The position numbers and the translations under genes were made by a program. 58,509 nt of DNA, taken from Acidobacteriota bacterium (GTDB lineage: Bacteria; Acidobacteriota; Thermoanaerobaculia; Gp7-AA8; JAHWKK01). The stretch lies in contig JAHWKK010000025.1 of NCBI GenBank assembly GCA_019347945.1, positions 1 to 58,509 of the forward strand, read 5' to 3'. Positions 18,469 to 26,936 of the stretch are shown here, in pieces. How positions within the stretch are numbered: the stretch's first letter is position 1; each line of letters starts with the position of its first letter. Under the pieces are notes generated by a model that worked only from the letters and a program-made list of their open reading frames with translations, was not told the origin of the DNA and made no database searches.

Positions 18469-18858
18469 TCCGCCCCCTTCGCGGCGGAGATTGTCGTACA
18501 AACGAGCCCGATCCTCAAAATGACGCAGGATGTTCGGGTCGGTTGCCGTGGCTGGAGGCCGGTGGCCGGTGGCCGGTGGCCCAACTGCATGCGCTTGCAC
18601 CGTCATTTCACGAGTCCGCCCCCAGATCCTTCGCCGTCCTTCGGCGGCTCAGGATGACGAGGGGGGATTTCGCAAGAGCGCACATTCCATGATCGTCGCT
18701 TCGCGCAAACACAACACTCGTCATTCTGAGCCCGGCGAAGCGCGGGTGAAGAATCTGGGCGGGGATCGTGGATCACCGCTCCACGCACTCGCAATGCGAC
18801 TTCGTCAATCCGGCAACCGGTCACCGGCAACCGGCTACCGGCAACCGGCTACCCTCCA
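18469..18858. repeat. Repeat-rich spacer between aroC and the SLC6 gene
   Basis: This 390-base gap holds no gene but three kinds of repeat: three tandem 7-base ggccggt units at 18557-18577; a REP-like arm at 18621-18658 identical to that at 14115-14152, followed by a diverged partner in the opposite sense at about 18720-18770 (gtcattctgagcccgg...gaagaatctgg); and three tandem 14-base ccggcaaccggcta-type units at 18810-18851, ending seven bases from the aroC stop. The SLC6 promoter presumably lies near 18480-18550 but I see no clear pair. Confidence 0.8.
18810..18851. repeat. 14-bp tandem repeat array (3 units)
   Basis: Three adjacent 14-base units at 18810-18823, 18824-18837 and 18838-18851, consensus ccggcaaccggcta (the first ends gtca). 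The array abuts the 3' end of aroC. It has the same 14-base period as the 34952 array but a different sequence. Confidence 0.85.
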
Positions 18859-20031
18859 TCACCAGCCTCGCAGCTGGCCGCGGTAGCCCTCGAAATTGCG
18901 TTTCATCTCCACCATCGAGTCCCCCCCGAACTTCTCGCGCATCACCGAGGCCAGCACGAGCGCTACCATCGCCTCGCAGACGACCCCGCAGGCGGCAATC
19001 GCGGTGACGTCGCTTCGCTCCCACTGGGAGCGGTGTGGCTCCCGCGTATCGAGGTTGACCGATGCGAGGCCGCGGCGGAGAGTCGAGATCGGCTTCATGT
19101 AGCCCCGAATCACCACTTCCTTCCCGTTGGTGACCCCTCCCTCGAGACCTCCCGCCCGATTGGTTGGCCGCGAAAAGCCCTTCGATTTCTGGTGGACGAT
19201 CGGGTCGTGGACCTCCGAGCCGAACAATCCGGCGGCCGTGACACCATCGCCGATCGAGACTGCCTTGACCGCGTGCACCGACATGACTGCCTGCGCGAGC
19301 CGGCCGTCGAGCTTTTCGTCCCAGTGAACGTACGAGCCCAGCCCCACCGGCAGCCCCTCGGCGACGACCGCGACGACTCCCCCCAGTGTATTTCCATCGA
19401 GCTTTGCGCGGTCGACCTCTTCGACCATCGCTCCTTCGACCGTTCGGTCGATTGCGCGGAGAGGACTTTCGTGATCGACCTCACTCATGTCTTTGGCGGT
19501 GACCGGCCGGTTCGGATCGCCGACACGACCGACGCTGAGCGTCGCTGAGGAAACCTTGACGCCCAGCTCGTAGAGGAGCTCCTTCGCCACGGCTCCCGCC
19601 GCGACGCGCGCCGCGGTCTCGCGTGCCGAGGCACGCTCGAGCACGTCGCGCAGATCTCTTCGATTGTACTTCTGACCTCCGGCCAGATCCGCGTGTCCCG
19701 GACGAGGGGAGACGAGCCTCCGGTTTTCAGCCTCCTTCTCGTCGACCGCCCATGGGTCCATGGCGGCCTTCCAGTTCTCCCAGTCCCGATTCCTCACCGT
19801 CATCGCGATCGGGCTCCCGAGCGTTTCGCCTCCTCTGACCCCGGCGGTCACCTCGATCCGGTCCTGCTCGATCTTCATCCGCCCGCCGCGGCCATAGCCG
19901 TGCTGCCTCCGGGTCATTTCTCCATTCATCCGATCGAGGTCGAGCCGGAGTCCGGCAGGAATCCCTCGGACGATGATCGACAGCGACGGACCGTGAGACT
20001 CCCCCCCGGTGGTGAACTCGAGGCCCTTCAT
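18859..20031 (-). CDS. aroC: Chorismate synthase
   Basis: A 390-residue chorismate synthase, the last step of the shikimate pathway, converting 5-enolpyruvylshikimate-3-phosphate to chorismate with reduced FMN. Family signatures are GESHGPSLSIIVRGIPAGL at the N-terminus, RRQHGYGRGGRM, SPRPGHADLAGGQKY, the block ERASARETAARVAAGAVAK, and GLEGGVTNG with the later AVPA-region equivalent (DVTAIAACGVVCEAM). Length is normal. Its start overlaps the lgt stop as ATGA, placing it at the end of a tig-clpP-lgt-aroC run. Confidence 0.96.
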   Translation of the reverse strand: MKGLEFTTGGESHGPSLSIIVRGIPAGLRLDLDRMNGEMTRRQHGYGRGGRMKIEQDRIEVTAGVRGGETLGSPIAMTVRNRDWENWKAAMDPWAVDEKEAENRRLVSPRPGHADLAGGQKYNRRDLRDVLERASARETAARVAAGAVAKELLYELGVKVSSATLSVGRVGDPNRPVTAKDMSEVDHESPLRAIDRTVEGAMVEEVDRAKLDGNTLGGVVAVVAEGLPVGLGSYVHWDEKLDGRLAQAVMSVHAVKAVSIGDGVTAAGLFGSEVHDPIVHQKSKGFSRPTNRAGGLEGGVTNGKEVVIRGYMKPISTLRRGLASVNLDTREPHRSQWERSDVTAIAACGVVCEAMVALVLASVMREKFGGDSMVEMKRNFEGYRGQLRGW

Positions 20032-20828
20032 CCTACCGTCTCCGGGGTCTTTCTCCGAACGCGCATCAGCAGACCCACACCCACCAGGATGACGGCAAAA
20101 CTGATGATCTGAGCGAGCGTCAGCTCGCCGAAGAATCGGTCGTCCTTGGCGCGGAAGAACTCGATCAGGAGTCTTTCGGCTCCCAGAAGAATCAGAAAGA
20201 GTGCCCAGACGAAACCGGGAGGATTCGGACGGCGCCCGGCCTTGATCAGAATCCAGAAGATCAGGAAAAACGCTGCAGCGGTATACAACTGGGTCGGGTG
20301 GACGGCGAGCAGCGTGTCCCCCGGCAGAGCAGGGTCGACGTCGACCCCGAACTGCCGCAGCGATCGAGCCGTCGTCGGTGGGGCGCCCTCCGGAAACGCG
20401 ATGCCGAAGACCGAGTCGGTCGGCTTGCCGTAATCATCGCCGACGAGAAAGCAGCCGATTCTCCCGAGAGCGTAACCGATGGCGAGCCCGGGAGCTCCGG
20501 CGTCCGCAACGGTCCGAAAATCGAGTTTCTTGTAGTAGACGACCGCAGTCGCCGCCAAGAATCCCCCGAGGAGGCCACCGTACCAGACCAGGCCAGCCCG
20601 CGCGAAGAGAAGGCTCAGGTCGCCATAGAGAATCGCGTAGTAGAGCTTCCCGCCGACGATGCCTCCGATCGCGGCGGCGGCGACGATGTCGCCGACGGCT
20701 TCGGGATCGAGGCCGAGCCGGCGGAACTCTCGCATCATCACCCATGCGCCCACCGCAAAGGCGACGAACATCATCAGACCGAAGGTCGTGACTTCGAAGC
20801 TGCCTATTCTGAAGAGTACCGGCCACAT
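20028..20828 (-). CDS. lgt: Phosphatidylglycerol-prolipoprotein diacylglyceryl transferase
   Basis: A 266-residue integral inner-membrane enzyme that attaches diacylglycerol to the lipobox cysteine of prolipoproteins. Visible features are about seven hydrophobic helices, WYGGLLGGFLAA, the signature region GRIGCFLVGDDYGKPT (family consensus GRIGNF.NGE, here a cysteine/DDYG variant seen in other lineages), HPTQLYTA and RLLIEFFRAKD. It would act on the lipoproteins in this window. It lies 84 bases after clpP and overlaps aroC by four bases. Confidence 0.95.
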   Translation of the reverse strand: MWPVLFRIGSFEVTTFGLMMFVAFAVGAWVMMREFRRLGLDPEAVGDIVAAAAIGGIVGGKLYYAILYGDLSLLFARAGLVWYGGLLGGFLAATAVVYYKKLDFRTVADAGAPGLAIGYALGRIGCFLVGDDYGKPTDSVFGIAFPEGAPPTTARSLRQFGVDVDPALPGDTLLAVHPTQLYTAAAFFLIFWILIKAGRRPNPPGFVWALFLILLGAERLLIEFFRAKDDRFFGELTLAQIISFAVILVGVGLLMRVRRKTPETVG

Positions 20829-20912
20829 GTGATTCGGGAACCCCTCCCTATTGTTTCGGTCATCGTACGCGCCGGTTTCGAACCGGAAGAATCACCAGCC
20901 GGGCACGATGAC

Positions 20913-21515
20913 TCAGGTTGGTACCGCCGTGAGATCCCGTCGCGACATGACCTGATCGACGATGCCGTACTCCTTCGCCTCCTCAGCGTCGAGAATGTAG
21001 TCCCTGTCGGTATCCCTGTCGATCTTGTTGATGTCCTGGCCGGTGTGATCGTGGAGGATCCTGTTGAGTCTCTGCTTGAGCTTGACGATCTCACGCGCGT
21101 GAATCTCGATCTCGGTAGCCTGTCCACCCAGCCCGTACATGAGCGGCTGGTGGATGAGGACGCGAGAATTCGGGAGCGCATATCGCTTTCCGGCAGCGCC
21201 GGCAGCGAGAAGCACAGCGGCCATCGACGCCGCCTGTCCGATGCAGATCGTGGCTACGTCCGGTTTGACGTACTGCATGGCGTCGTAGATCGCCAGTCCT
21301 GCGGTGATCGAGCCTCCGGGCGAATTGATGTAGAGCCAGATGTCGCGCTCCGGATTCTCGGCTTCGAGAAAGAGCAGCTGCGCGATGACGAGATTCGAAA
21401 TGTGATCATCGACCTGCTGCCCGAGAAAGATCAGGTTGTCTTTCAGCAGACGAGAGTAGATGTCGTAGGCGCGTTCGCCCCGGTTGGTCTGTTCGATAAC
21501 TGTCGGAATCAGCAT
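20913..21515 (-). CDS. clpP: ATP-dependent Clp protease proteolytic subunit
   Basis: A 200-residue ClpP serine protease that forms the tetradecameric proteolytic chamber served by ClpX or ClpA. The catalytic serine is in [15 protein letters not shown], the histidine in VLIHQP and the aspartate in the DRDTDRD segment; [17 protein letters not shown] is the substrate-binding strand. The ATG at 21515 gives the family N-terminus [20 protein letters not shown] with GGAGAG upstream; a longer reading to 21608 is not supported. It follows tig by 19 bases. Unusually, clpX does not follow. Confidence 0.95.
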   Translation of the reverse strand: MLIPTVIEQTNRGERAYDIYSRLLKDNLIFLGQQVDDHISNLVIAQLLFLEAENPERDIWLYINSPGGSITAGLAIYDAMQYVKPDVATICIGQAASMAAVLLAAGAAGKRYALPNSRVLIHQPLMYGLGGQATEIEIHAREIVKLKQRLNRILHDHTGQDINKIDRDTDRDYILDAEEAKEYGIVDQVMSRRDLTAVPT

Positions 21516-21534
21516 TGGTGTCCGATCTCTCCTG

Positions 21535-22788
21535 TCAGCTCGTTCTCGATTCTTCGACGACTCGCTCCATCGCCTTGTGCCGGCGCACGGATATGCGGAG
21601 TTTCTCATAGTCGCCCGACGCTTTCATGCTCCGGATGACGGTGGCGGTCTCCTCACCGGCGTCCTGATGTACGTAGTCGCGCATCTCCTCGTCGCTCACC
21701 TCGATCGCCTCGGCCTCGGCGATCCGGTCCAGAACGAGAATGCGCCTCACTCGCCGCACCGACTCTGCGCGCATGTCCTGCTGCAGCTGCTGCCAGTCGA
21801 TCTCGGCGTAACGCGGATCGATGCCCTGCGAGGCGAGAAAGCGGAGATACTCCTGAATCGATCGCTCGAGCTCTTCCTCGACCAGGGCCTGGGGAACCTC
21901 GAAGTCGTATTGCTCCACGAGCGCGGTTGCGAGATCCGCCCGGCGCTGCGACCTGGCTTCTCGAGACTTTCGCATCTCGATGTTCTGTCGGACCGAGCTT
22001 TTCAACTGTTCGAGATCGTCGTAATTGAGACTCTTGGCGAGGTCATCGTCGATGTCGGGAAGCTCGAGGTTCCTGACGTCCTTGACGGTGACTTCGTATC
22101 GGACCGTCTTTCCACGAACCTCCTTGTTGGGAGCCGTTTCATCCCAGCTCTTCTCGAAGCTGAGCTCGTCGCCGGGCTTCTTGCCGATGATCAGTTCGTC
22201 GAGCTCGGCAAGCGGAGAATCACCAGCTTCGAAAGTGTAGTCCTCGGTTGTTCGTGTCTCGAGACCTTCGCCGGAGGCCGTGATGTCGACGGTCACGCGA
22301 TGTCCCTCGGCGATTGCCCCTTCGACGGGACTGAGGGTCCCGGCATGGGTTCTCAGTCGCTCGATCTCCGCGGCGACTTCCTCCTCGTGGACCTCGGTGG
22401 GCCGTTCCTTCGAGACGAGGCCCTTCCACTCGGCGAGCTCGAACTCGGGAAGGATCTCGAATCCGACGGTGAATGCGAAATCCTCGTCGGCCCGTAGCTC
22501 ATCCATTCGGACGATGTGGGGAGATCCGACCGCATGCAGCCGGGTTTCCTGCAGTACCTTCCCTGCGAACTCGGGAAGGAGCCGGTCGACGATCTCTCCC
22601 CGAATGTCGCTCTCGTACTTTTTCTGTACGACCGACAGCGGGGCCTTCCCCTGCCGAAAGCCCGGAATCCGGGCGGATCGCGCAAACTCTCGCGATACCT
22701 CGCTCCATTTCTTCCCGACTTCGTCAGCTGGAACCGTGATATCGACTTCGCGTGTGATCTGAGAACGTTCGTGTAGCTCGAACTGCAT
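21535..22788 (-). CDS. tig: Trigger factor (ribosome-associated chaperone)
   Basis: A 417-residue trigger factor, the chaperone that meets nascent chains at the ribosome exit. The N-terminal ribosome-binding domain shows [19 protein letters not shown] (the GFRxGKxP signature as [10 protein letters not shown]), followed by an FKBP-like PPIase domain from about residue 150 ([11 protein letters not shown]... [14 protein letters not shown]) and a helical C-terminal arm. The ATG start lies 27 bases downstream of tRNA-Leu on the same strand, so the tRNAs and tig may be co-transcribed. The tig-clpP order is a common bacterial arrangement. Confidence 0.95.
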   Translation of the reverse strand: MQFELHERSQITREVDITVPADEVGKKWSEVSREFARSARIPGFRQGKAPLSVVQKKYESDIRGEIVDRLLPEFAGKVLQETRLHAVGSPHIVRMDELRADEDFAFTVGFEILPEFELAEWKGLVSKERPTEVHEEEVAAEIERLRTHAGTLSPVEGAIAEGHRVTVDITASGEGLETRTTEDYTFEAGDSPLAELDELIIGKKPGDELSFEKSWDETAPNKEVRGKTVRYEVTVKDVRNLELPDIDDDLAKSLNYDDLEQLKSSVRQNIEMRKSREARSQRRADLATALVEQYDFEVPQALVEEELERSIQEYLRFLASQGIDPRYAEIDWQQLQQDMRAESVRRVRRILVLDRIAEAEAIEVSDEEMRDYVHQDAGEETATVIRSMKASGDYEKLRISVRRHKAMERVVEESRTS

Positions 22789-22815
22789 ACCGGAGCCCTT
22801 TCAGTGAAGAGTTGC

Positions 22816-22900
22816 TGGTGCGAAAGGGGGGACTCGAACCCCCACGGCAAGAGCCACTGGATCCTAAGTCCAGCGCGTCTACCAGTTCCGCCACTTTCGC
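22816..22900 (-). tRNA. tRNA-Leu (anticodon TAG)
   Basis: The minus strand folds as a class II tRNA: acceptor GCGAAAG...CTTTCGC, D-arm with AACTGGTAGACGC, anticodon stem CTGGA/TCCAG around loop CTTAGGA (anticodon TAG), a variable arm (GGCTCTTGCC) and T-arm GGGGGTTCGAGTCCCCC, with CCA encoded. The long variable arm and anticodon make leucine clear. Confidence 0.97.
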
Positions 22901-22964
22901 GCTCGAGGAAACAAAAAGCAGACATCGGCAATCATTCCGGCGTCTGCTGAGACTGTATCAAGGT

Positions 22965-23040
22965 TGGTGCCCCCACCAGGACTCGAACCTGGAACCAACG
23001 GATTAAGAGTCCGCTGCTCTACCAATTGAGCTATGGAGGC
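22965..23040 (-). tRNA. tRNA-Lys (anticodon CTT)
   Basis: The minus strand gives a standard 76-base cloverleaf with CCA encoded: acceptor GCCTCCA/TGGGGGC, D-arm AGCTCAATTGGTAGAGC, anticodon loop CTCTTAA (anticodon CTT) and T-arm CCAGGTTCGAGTCCTGG. It lies 64 bases upstream of tRNA-Leu, in the same direction. Confidence 0.97.
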
Positions 23041-23097
23041 TCACTTTCCGGACACGCTGGCTGCTCGCAAGCCCTCTAAATGTTCTCTTCATGATCG

Positions 23098-23709
23098 CTA
23101 TTCCTCTCCATCGAGGGGCTCGACGCCATACTGCTCAGCCCAACCTTCGACCTCGAGAATCAGAGCCCATCGCCGTACGTAATCGAGTCCGGAGATCACG
23201 GTCATCGCGAGTGCGAGTGTGTGGAAGGTGGACAGGATCGGGAGTGCCACGGGCTTCAGCCACATATTGGCGGCGATTGTCACTCCGAGCGCAACCGCCT
23301 GCAGGATTGTCGAGACTTTTCCGGGAATCGAAGGAGGGAAGCTTCGCACGCGCACCCGGCTGAAGAGAAGCCAGGCGGCGAATACGATCAGAACGTCCCG
23401 CGCAAATACGCTGATGGTGAGCGCAATGGGGAGGGGAGTCGCCGCGATCGCGGGGAACGTGTAGACGACATAACCGCTGACCAGCATCAGCTTGTCCGCC
23501 GCCGGGTCGAGAACGGCACCGAGCTTCGACCTCTGATTGAAGGTTCGAGCGATCCAGCCGTCGAGAGCGTCGGTGATCGCGGCGCTGACGAAAACGAAGA
23601 AAGCCACATCATGCCGCTGCCGGATCGCGGCGAGCACGAGGATCGGAACGAGTACGACCCTTGCGATGGTGAAAAGGTTGGCGATCGTCATCACTACGGG
23701 ACGAGGCAC
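23098..23709 (-). CDS. pgsA: CDP-diacylglycerol-glycerol-3-phosphate phosphatidyltransferase
   Basis: A 203-residue multi-pass enzyme making phosphatidylglycerol phosphate from CDP-diacylglycerol. The CDP-alcohol phosphotransferase signature D-G-x2-A-R-x8-9-G-x3-D-x3-D is visible in DALDGWIARTFNQRSKLGAVLDPAADK. The N-terminus (TIANLFTIARVVLVPILVL) is typical of PgsA, and at least four further hydrophobic helices follow. The GTG at 23709 directly follows the stop of the Crp/Fnr gene; an ATG six codons in (23691) fits the family N-terminus equally well. Other CDP-alcohol transferases are possible, but PgsA fits best. Confidence 0.88.
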   Translation of the reverse strand: MPRPVVMTIANLFTIARVVLVPILVLAAIRQRHDVAFFVFVSAAITDALDGWIARTFNQRSKLGAVLDPAADKLMLVSGYVVYTFPAIAATPLPIALTISVFARDVLIVFAAWLLFSRVRVRSFPPSIPGKVSTILQAVALGVTIAANMWLKPVALPILSTFHTLALAMTVISGLDYVRRWALILEVEGWAEQYGVEPLDGEE

Positions 23710-24399
23710 TCAGCCCTGCGCAGACAGATCGTCCATCGCCGCACGTCTCAGATAGATCGTCCGCCCTTCCTCCCGCAATACATTGCGCTCGATCAGATCG
23801 TGCATCAATCGGGAAACGGTTTCCCGGGAGGTACCGATCGTACTGGCGATCGCCTGATGGGTCGGCCTCTGAATCGCAATGTAACCACTCTCCTCGTCAA
23901 TTCCTTCCTTTTCAACGAGATCGAGAAAGAATCTCGCCAGTCGTCCGTAAACGTCCATCGTAGCAAGCGACTCGATCCGGCTGGAGGCGAGTCGCAGACG
24001 TCTGGAGAGCTCCGCGAGCACTCCCCGCGTTACTGAAAAGTTGCGCTCGAGCAGAGCGAGGAAATCGTCCTTGTGGATCGTGATGATCTCCAGCGGCTCC
24101 ATCGCGACCACCGCCGCCGACCTCGGTTCACCCTCCAGGATCGCCATCTCCCCGAAGAACTCCCCTTTTCCCAGCATCGAGAGGATGATCTCCTTCCCAT
24201 CCGCCGAGGTGATCGCAACCTTGACCTTCCCACTGAGAATCAGGCAGAAGGTGTCGCCGAGCTCATCGGCGTGAACCACCGTCTGTCCGCGATCGAACGA
24301 GCGTGATCTCGCCAGGTTCGCAACGGCTTTCAACTCCTCGGCGCCCAGGTCCGAAAACAGAGCGCAGTTGACCAGCTGATCCTCGTGAGCCTCCTTCAT
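23710..24399 (-). CDS. Crp/Fnr-family transcriptional regulator
   Basis: A 229-residue regulator with an N-terminal cyclic-nucleotide-binding fold (residues 10-125; GDTFCLILSGKVKVAI, GKGEFFGEMAILEGEPRSA matching the phosphate-binding cassette) and a C-terminal winged helix (THQAIASTIGTSRETVSRL, the Crp HTH). The arginine-serine pair after GEMAIL.GEPRSA resembles cyclic-nucleotide binders, so cAMP or cGMP sensing is possible; there are no FNR-type iron-sulphur cysteines. The ATG at 24399, 28 bases after the mlaF stop, is preferred over a long upstream reading that overlaps mlaF. Targets are unknown. Confidence 0.9.
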   Translation of the reverse strand: MKEAHEDQLVNCALFSDLGAEELKAVANLARSRSFDRGQTVVHADELGDTFCLILSGKVKVAITSADGKEIILSMLGKGEFFGEMAILEGEPRSAAVVAMEPLEIITIHKDDFLALLERNFSVTRGVLAELSRRLRLASSRIESLATMDVYGRLARFFLDLVEKEGIDEESGYIAIQRPTHQAIASTIGTSRETVSRLMHDLIERNVLREEGRTIYLRRAAMDDLSAQG

Positions 24400-24427
24400 T
24401 TGCAGCTCCGCTCTCGGCTCGTCGAGC

Positions 24428-25207
24428 TCATTCGGTGAACGGTCCCTCCGCTTTTCCCTCGATGAACTGCCTGACCAGCGGCTTCGGGGACGAACGGAAC
24501 TCGTCCGCCGTTCCCTCCTCGACGATCTCACCCTTGTGAAGCATGGCAATGCGATCGGCGATCCTGAACGCCACCTTCATGTCGTGCGTGATCGTGACCA
24601 TGGTCGTATTGAGTGTCTCGTCCATCTCGACGATGAGCTCGGCGACGACGCCGCTGATGACCGGGTCGAGTCCGGTCGTCGGCTCGTCGAAGAGCAGAAT
24701 CTCCGGCTCGAGACTGATCGCTCGCGCGAAACCGACGCGCCTGCGCATTCCTCCCGAGAGCTCCGATGGACGCTTTTCCTCCACGTCATCCAGGTGAACG
24801 AGATCGAGGCATTCCCGAACCCGGTCTCTGATCTCGGCCTCGCTCATCTTCGTGTGGCGACGAAGGGGAAACGCGACATTCTCGAAGACCGACATCGAGT
24901 CGAACAGCGCCCCCTCCTGAAAGCTCATGCCGAACCGGCGACGAAAATGGTTCAATTCCGTTCTCGTCAGCTCGGCCAGGTCGGTGCCTGCCACCACGAC
25001 CTTCCCTCGATCCGGCCGGACCAGCCCGATGATGTGCCGCAGCGTTACACTCTTGCCGGTCCCCGAACCGCCTACGATTACCAGCGTTTCTCCACGCTCG
25101 ACGGTCAATGAAACCCCTTTGAGCACCTGGTTGTCACCAAAGCTCTTCCAGATGTCGACCAGCTCGATCATCGGTTCCGGAGCGGTCTCAGCCTGCACTG
25201 CCGTCAT
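24428..25207 (-). CDS. mlaF: MlaF-like ABC transporter ATP-binding protein
   Basis: A 259-residue ABC ATPase of the Mla/Mce lipid-transport type. Walker A is GGSGTGKS, the Q-loop FQEGALFDSMSVFENVAFPLR, the signature LSGGMRRRVGFARAI, and Walker B ILLFDEPTTGLDP, followed by TITHDM. The GALFDS(M/L)xVxENVAFPL segment and the GMR(R/K)R signature are typical of MlaF. These ATPases power phospholipid trafficking between membranes with MlaE and MlaD, neither of which is in the window. The start at 25207 follows from family length; an upstream in-frame reading to 26191 runs through another gene. Confidence 0.88.
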   Translation of the reverse strand: MTAVQAETAPEPMIELVDIWKSFGDNQVLKGVSLTVERGETLVIVGGSGTGKSVTLRHIIGLVRPDRGKVVVAGTDLAELTRTELNHFRRRFGMSFQEGALFDSMSVFENVAFPLRRHTKMSEAEIRDRVRECLDLVHLDDVEEKRPSELSGGMRRRVGFARAISLEPEILLFDEPTTGLDPVISGVVAELIVEMDETLNTTMVTITHDMKVAFRIADRIAMLHKGEIVEEGTADEFRSSPKPLVRQFIEGKAEGPFTE

Positions 25208-25279
25208 GCCAATGATTATACGGCCCGAATAGTTCAGCACTCCGATCGGGTTCTCTGCCATCCGAACGGACTCGACCCG

Positions 25280-25852
25280 ATGACATCTCCCGAAATCTCC
25301 GCCTGGATCCTGACCCCTCTGCTGATCTTCACTGCCCGGCTCGTCGACGTGGGACTCGGAACCGTGCGAATCATCATGCTCGCTCGCGGGCGCAAGCTGA
25401 TCGCCTCGGGACTCGGTTTCATCGAAGTCCTCATCTGGCTCGTCGCGATCCGCCAGATCTTCCACCATCTCGATAACGTCGCGGCGTTTTTCGCCTACGC
25501 CGCGGGATTCGCAGCCGGTACGGCGGTCGGGATGCTGATCGAGGAGAAGCTCGCTCTCGGACTCGTATCGATACGGATCATCACAGACGAGGATGCCCGC
25601 GATCTGACGAGCAAGCTTGCTGCGGCGGAATTCGGGGTCACGAGTTTTGCCGCGGAAGGAGTCGCGGGAAGGGTCCGGCTCCACTTCACCATCGTTCGAC
25701 GAAAGGATCTGCGGCGTGCGCTCGAGATCGTCCGGGAGCGGCATCCGGAAGCATTCATCTCGGTTTCGGACGTGCGAACGGTCAGCGAGGGCTTCTTTCC
25801 GGAAACCTCCCCCAGGCTCCGCTTTCCGAGCTTCGGTCGCAAGGCGAAGTAG
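25280..25852 (+). CDS. DUF2179/DUF5698 (UPF0316) membrane protein
   Basis: A 190-residue protein with three N-terminal membrane helices (residues about 8-85; LLIFTARLVDVGLGTVRIIML, FIEVLIWLVAI, FFAYAAGFAAGTAVGMLIEE) and a soluble C-terminal DUF2179-like domain with HFTIVRRKDLRRALEIV. This matches the UPF0316 family, whose function is unknown; related DUF2179 domains are thought to sense small ligands. It is divergent from mlaF with a 72-base gap. Confidence 0.85.
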   Translation: MTSPEISAWILTPLLIFTARLVDVGLGTVRIIMLARGRKLIASGLGFIEVLIWLVAIRQIFHHLDNVAAFFAYAAGFAAGTAVGMLIEEKLALGLVSIRIITDEDARDLTSKLAAAEFGVTSFAAEGVAGRVRLHFTIVRRKDLRRALEIVRERHPEAFISVSDVRTVSEGFFPETSPRLRFPSFGRKAK

Positions 25853-25893
25853 CGAAAAGGACTGATGAGTGCGACCGGTCGAGATCGCGACCC

Positions 25894-26268
25894 TCAAAGA
25901 GACGGACGGTTCTTGCGATAGGAATTCTTCAGAGCGATCCTGCCCCCTCGGAACGTGAAGAGGTCGCAGCCATGAACTTCCACCCGGGTACCGTCCGCTC
26001 GTGTTCCTGAGAACGTCCATTCGGAGACACCGCGCGCGCCATGAACGACGTGCCGGGCGTCCCCCCAGTGCGCATCCGGAAAGTTCGCCCAGCCTTCCCA
26101 CGAACGCCGCTTTCACTGCGTCGCGGCCGGCGTACTTGGTCCCGCAGATCTCGACTCCGGCCGACGATTCGAACACGCAGTCGTCCGACATGAACGCGAT
26201 GATCGCGTCGGCGCGTCTGCAAACGCCTCGAGGATCTCTACGGTTACCTCTGAGCTCTCGCTCGACAT
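25894..26268 (-). pseudogene. SnoaL-like/NTF2-fold protein with two frameshifts
   Basis: Three frames must be joined to read one NTF2-fold protein. The start (SSESSEVTVEILEAF) is in one frame; after a shift near 26218 comes ADAIIAFMSDDCVFESSAG and GRDAVKAAF; after a second shift near 26105 comes WANFPDAHWGDARHVVHGAR then GVSEWTFSGTRADGTRVEVH and GCDLFTFRGGRIALKNSYRK, ending at a stop at 25894. The reconstructed product is about 124 residues, normal for SnoaL-like proteins, which include small isomerases and hydrolases. Each shift looks like a single-base change. It is either a recent pseudogene or two sequencing errors. Confidence 0.85.
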
Positions 26269-26404
26269 GACTTCGTCCCCCTGAAGTTCAGCGCTGATTT
26301 CTCTCCGCAGAAACCGAGCGCTTCCATGGTTCCAGGATCCCTGCCGGTCAGTCTGGATTCATCGCGGCGAGCGGACCATCCCCTGCGGTAGACGCGGACC
26401 CCAG

Positions 26405-26902
26405 TCAGTCGACCCATGGGATCTTAACCCTCCAGTGATTGTCACCTTCCAGATAGGATGTCATCAGAGCCGCCGCTTCCTCCAGGGACCGAGGCGCGCG
26501 AGCCGACACTTTCTCTTCGCCCGACTCCATGACACGGGCGCTCAGGCCGTCGAACGGTTGGATGCTGCCGGATATCTCGAACCAATCGTCGTCGTCAGCC
26601 TTGAGGACGACGAACGTGATTTCATTCCAATCTCGATCAAAGATGGCGGATACGACGTCCTCCCGCGTGGCATTCTCCGCGAGAACGACTCGCTCGTTGG
26701 CGGGAGGTGGGTAGAGCTCGAGAATCATGGCGGGGAGACCCCCTCGGTCAACCGCTAATCCGTCATCCGACGATGATGGCGCGCGCAATGGTGGCCCGGG
26801 TTCCACACAGGAGCCGAGCCCCAGGCTGATGAGACCAAGCAGGAGAAGTGTCGCTGCCGCGGAACCGCAAGTGGCCGAGTCGTGAAGCCGCAACACCTTC
26901 AT
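26405..26902 (-). CDS. Putative lipoprotein, function unknown
   Basis: A 165-residue secreted protein. The N-terminus has a hydrophobic signal (AAATLLLLGLISLGLGSC) ending in a lipobox-like LGSC, so cleavage would leave an acylated cysteine at about residue 32. The mature part has no motif I recognise; it contains an acidic DRDWNEITFVVLKADDDDWFEI stretch. It lies 34 bases downstream of holB and may share its transcript. The bases before it (26269-26404) show nothing notable. Confidence 0.7.
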   Translation of the reverse strand: MKVLRLHDSATCGSAAATLLLLGLISLGLGSCVEPGPPLRAPSSSDDGLAVDRGGLPAMILELYPPPANERVVLAENATREDVVSAIFDRDWNEITFVVLKADDDDWFEISGSIQPFDGLSARVMESGEEKVSARAPRSLEEAAALMTSYLEGDNHWRVKIPWVD

Positions 26903-26936
26903 GTGCTCAACTTACCATGCCGCTCACTCGAACCGT

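Noticed and set aside
18469-18606. 46-residue N-terminal extension of the SLC6 transporter
   Set aside because: It is encoded by the ggccggt repeat and does not resemble the family; the ATG at 18468 has an AGGGGG site.
24428-26191. A single 587-residue minus-strand protein containing the ABC ATPase
   Set aside because: The N-terminal 300 residues run through a shadow of the DUF2179 gene and the SnoaL pseudogene. Family length and a good ATG put the ATPase start at 25207.
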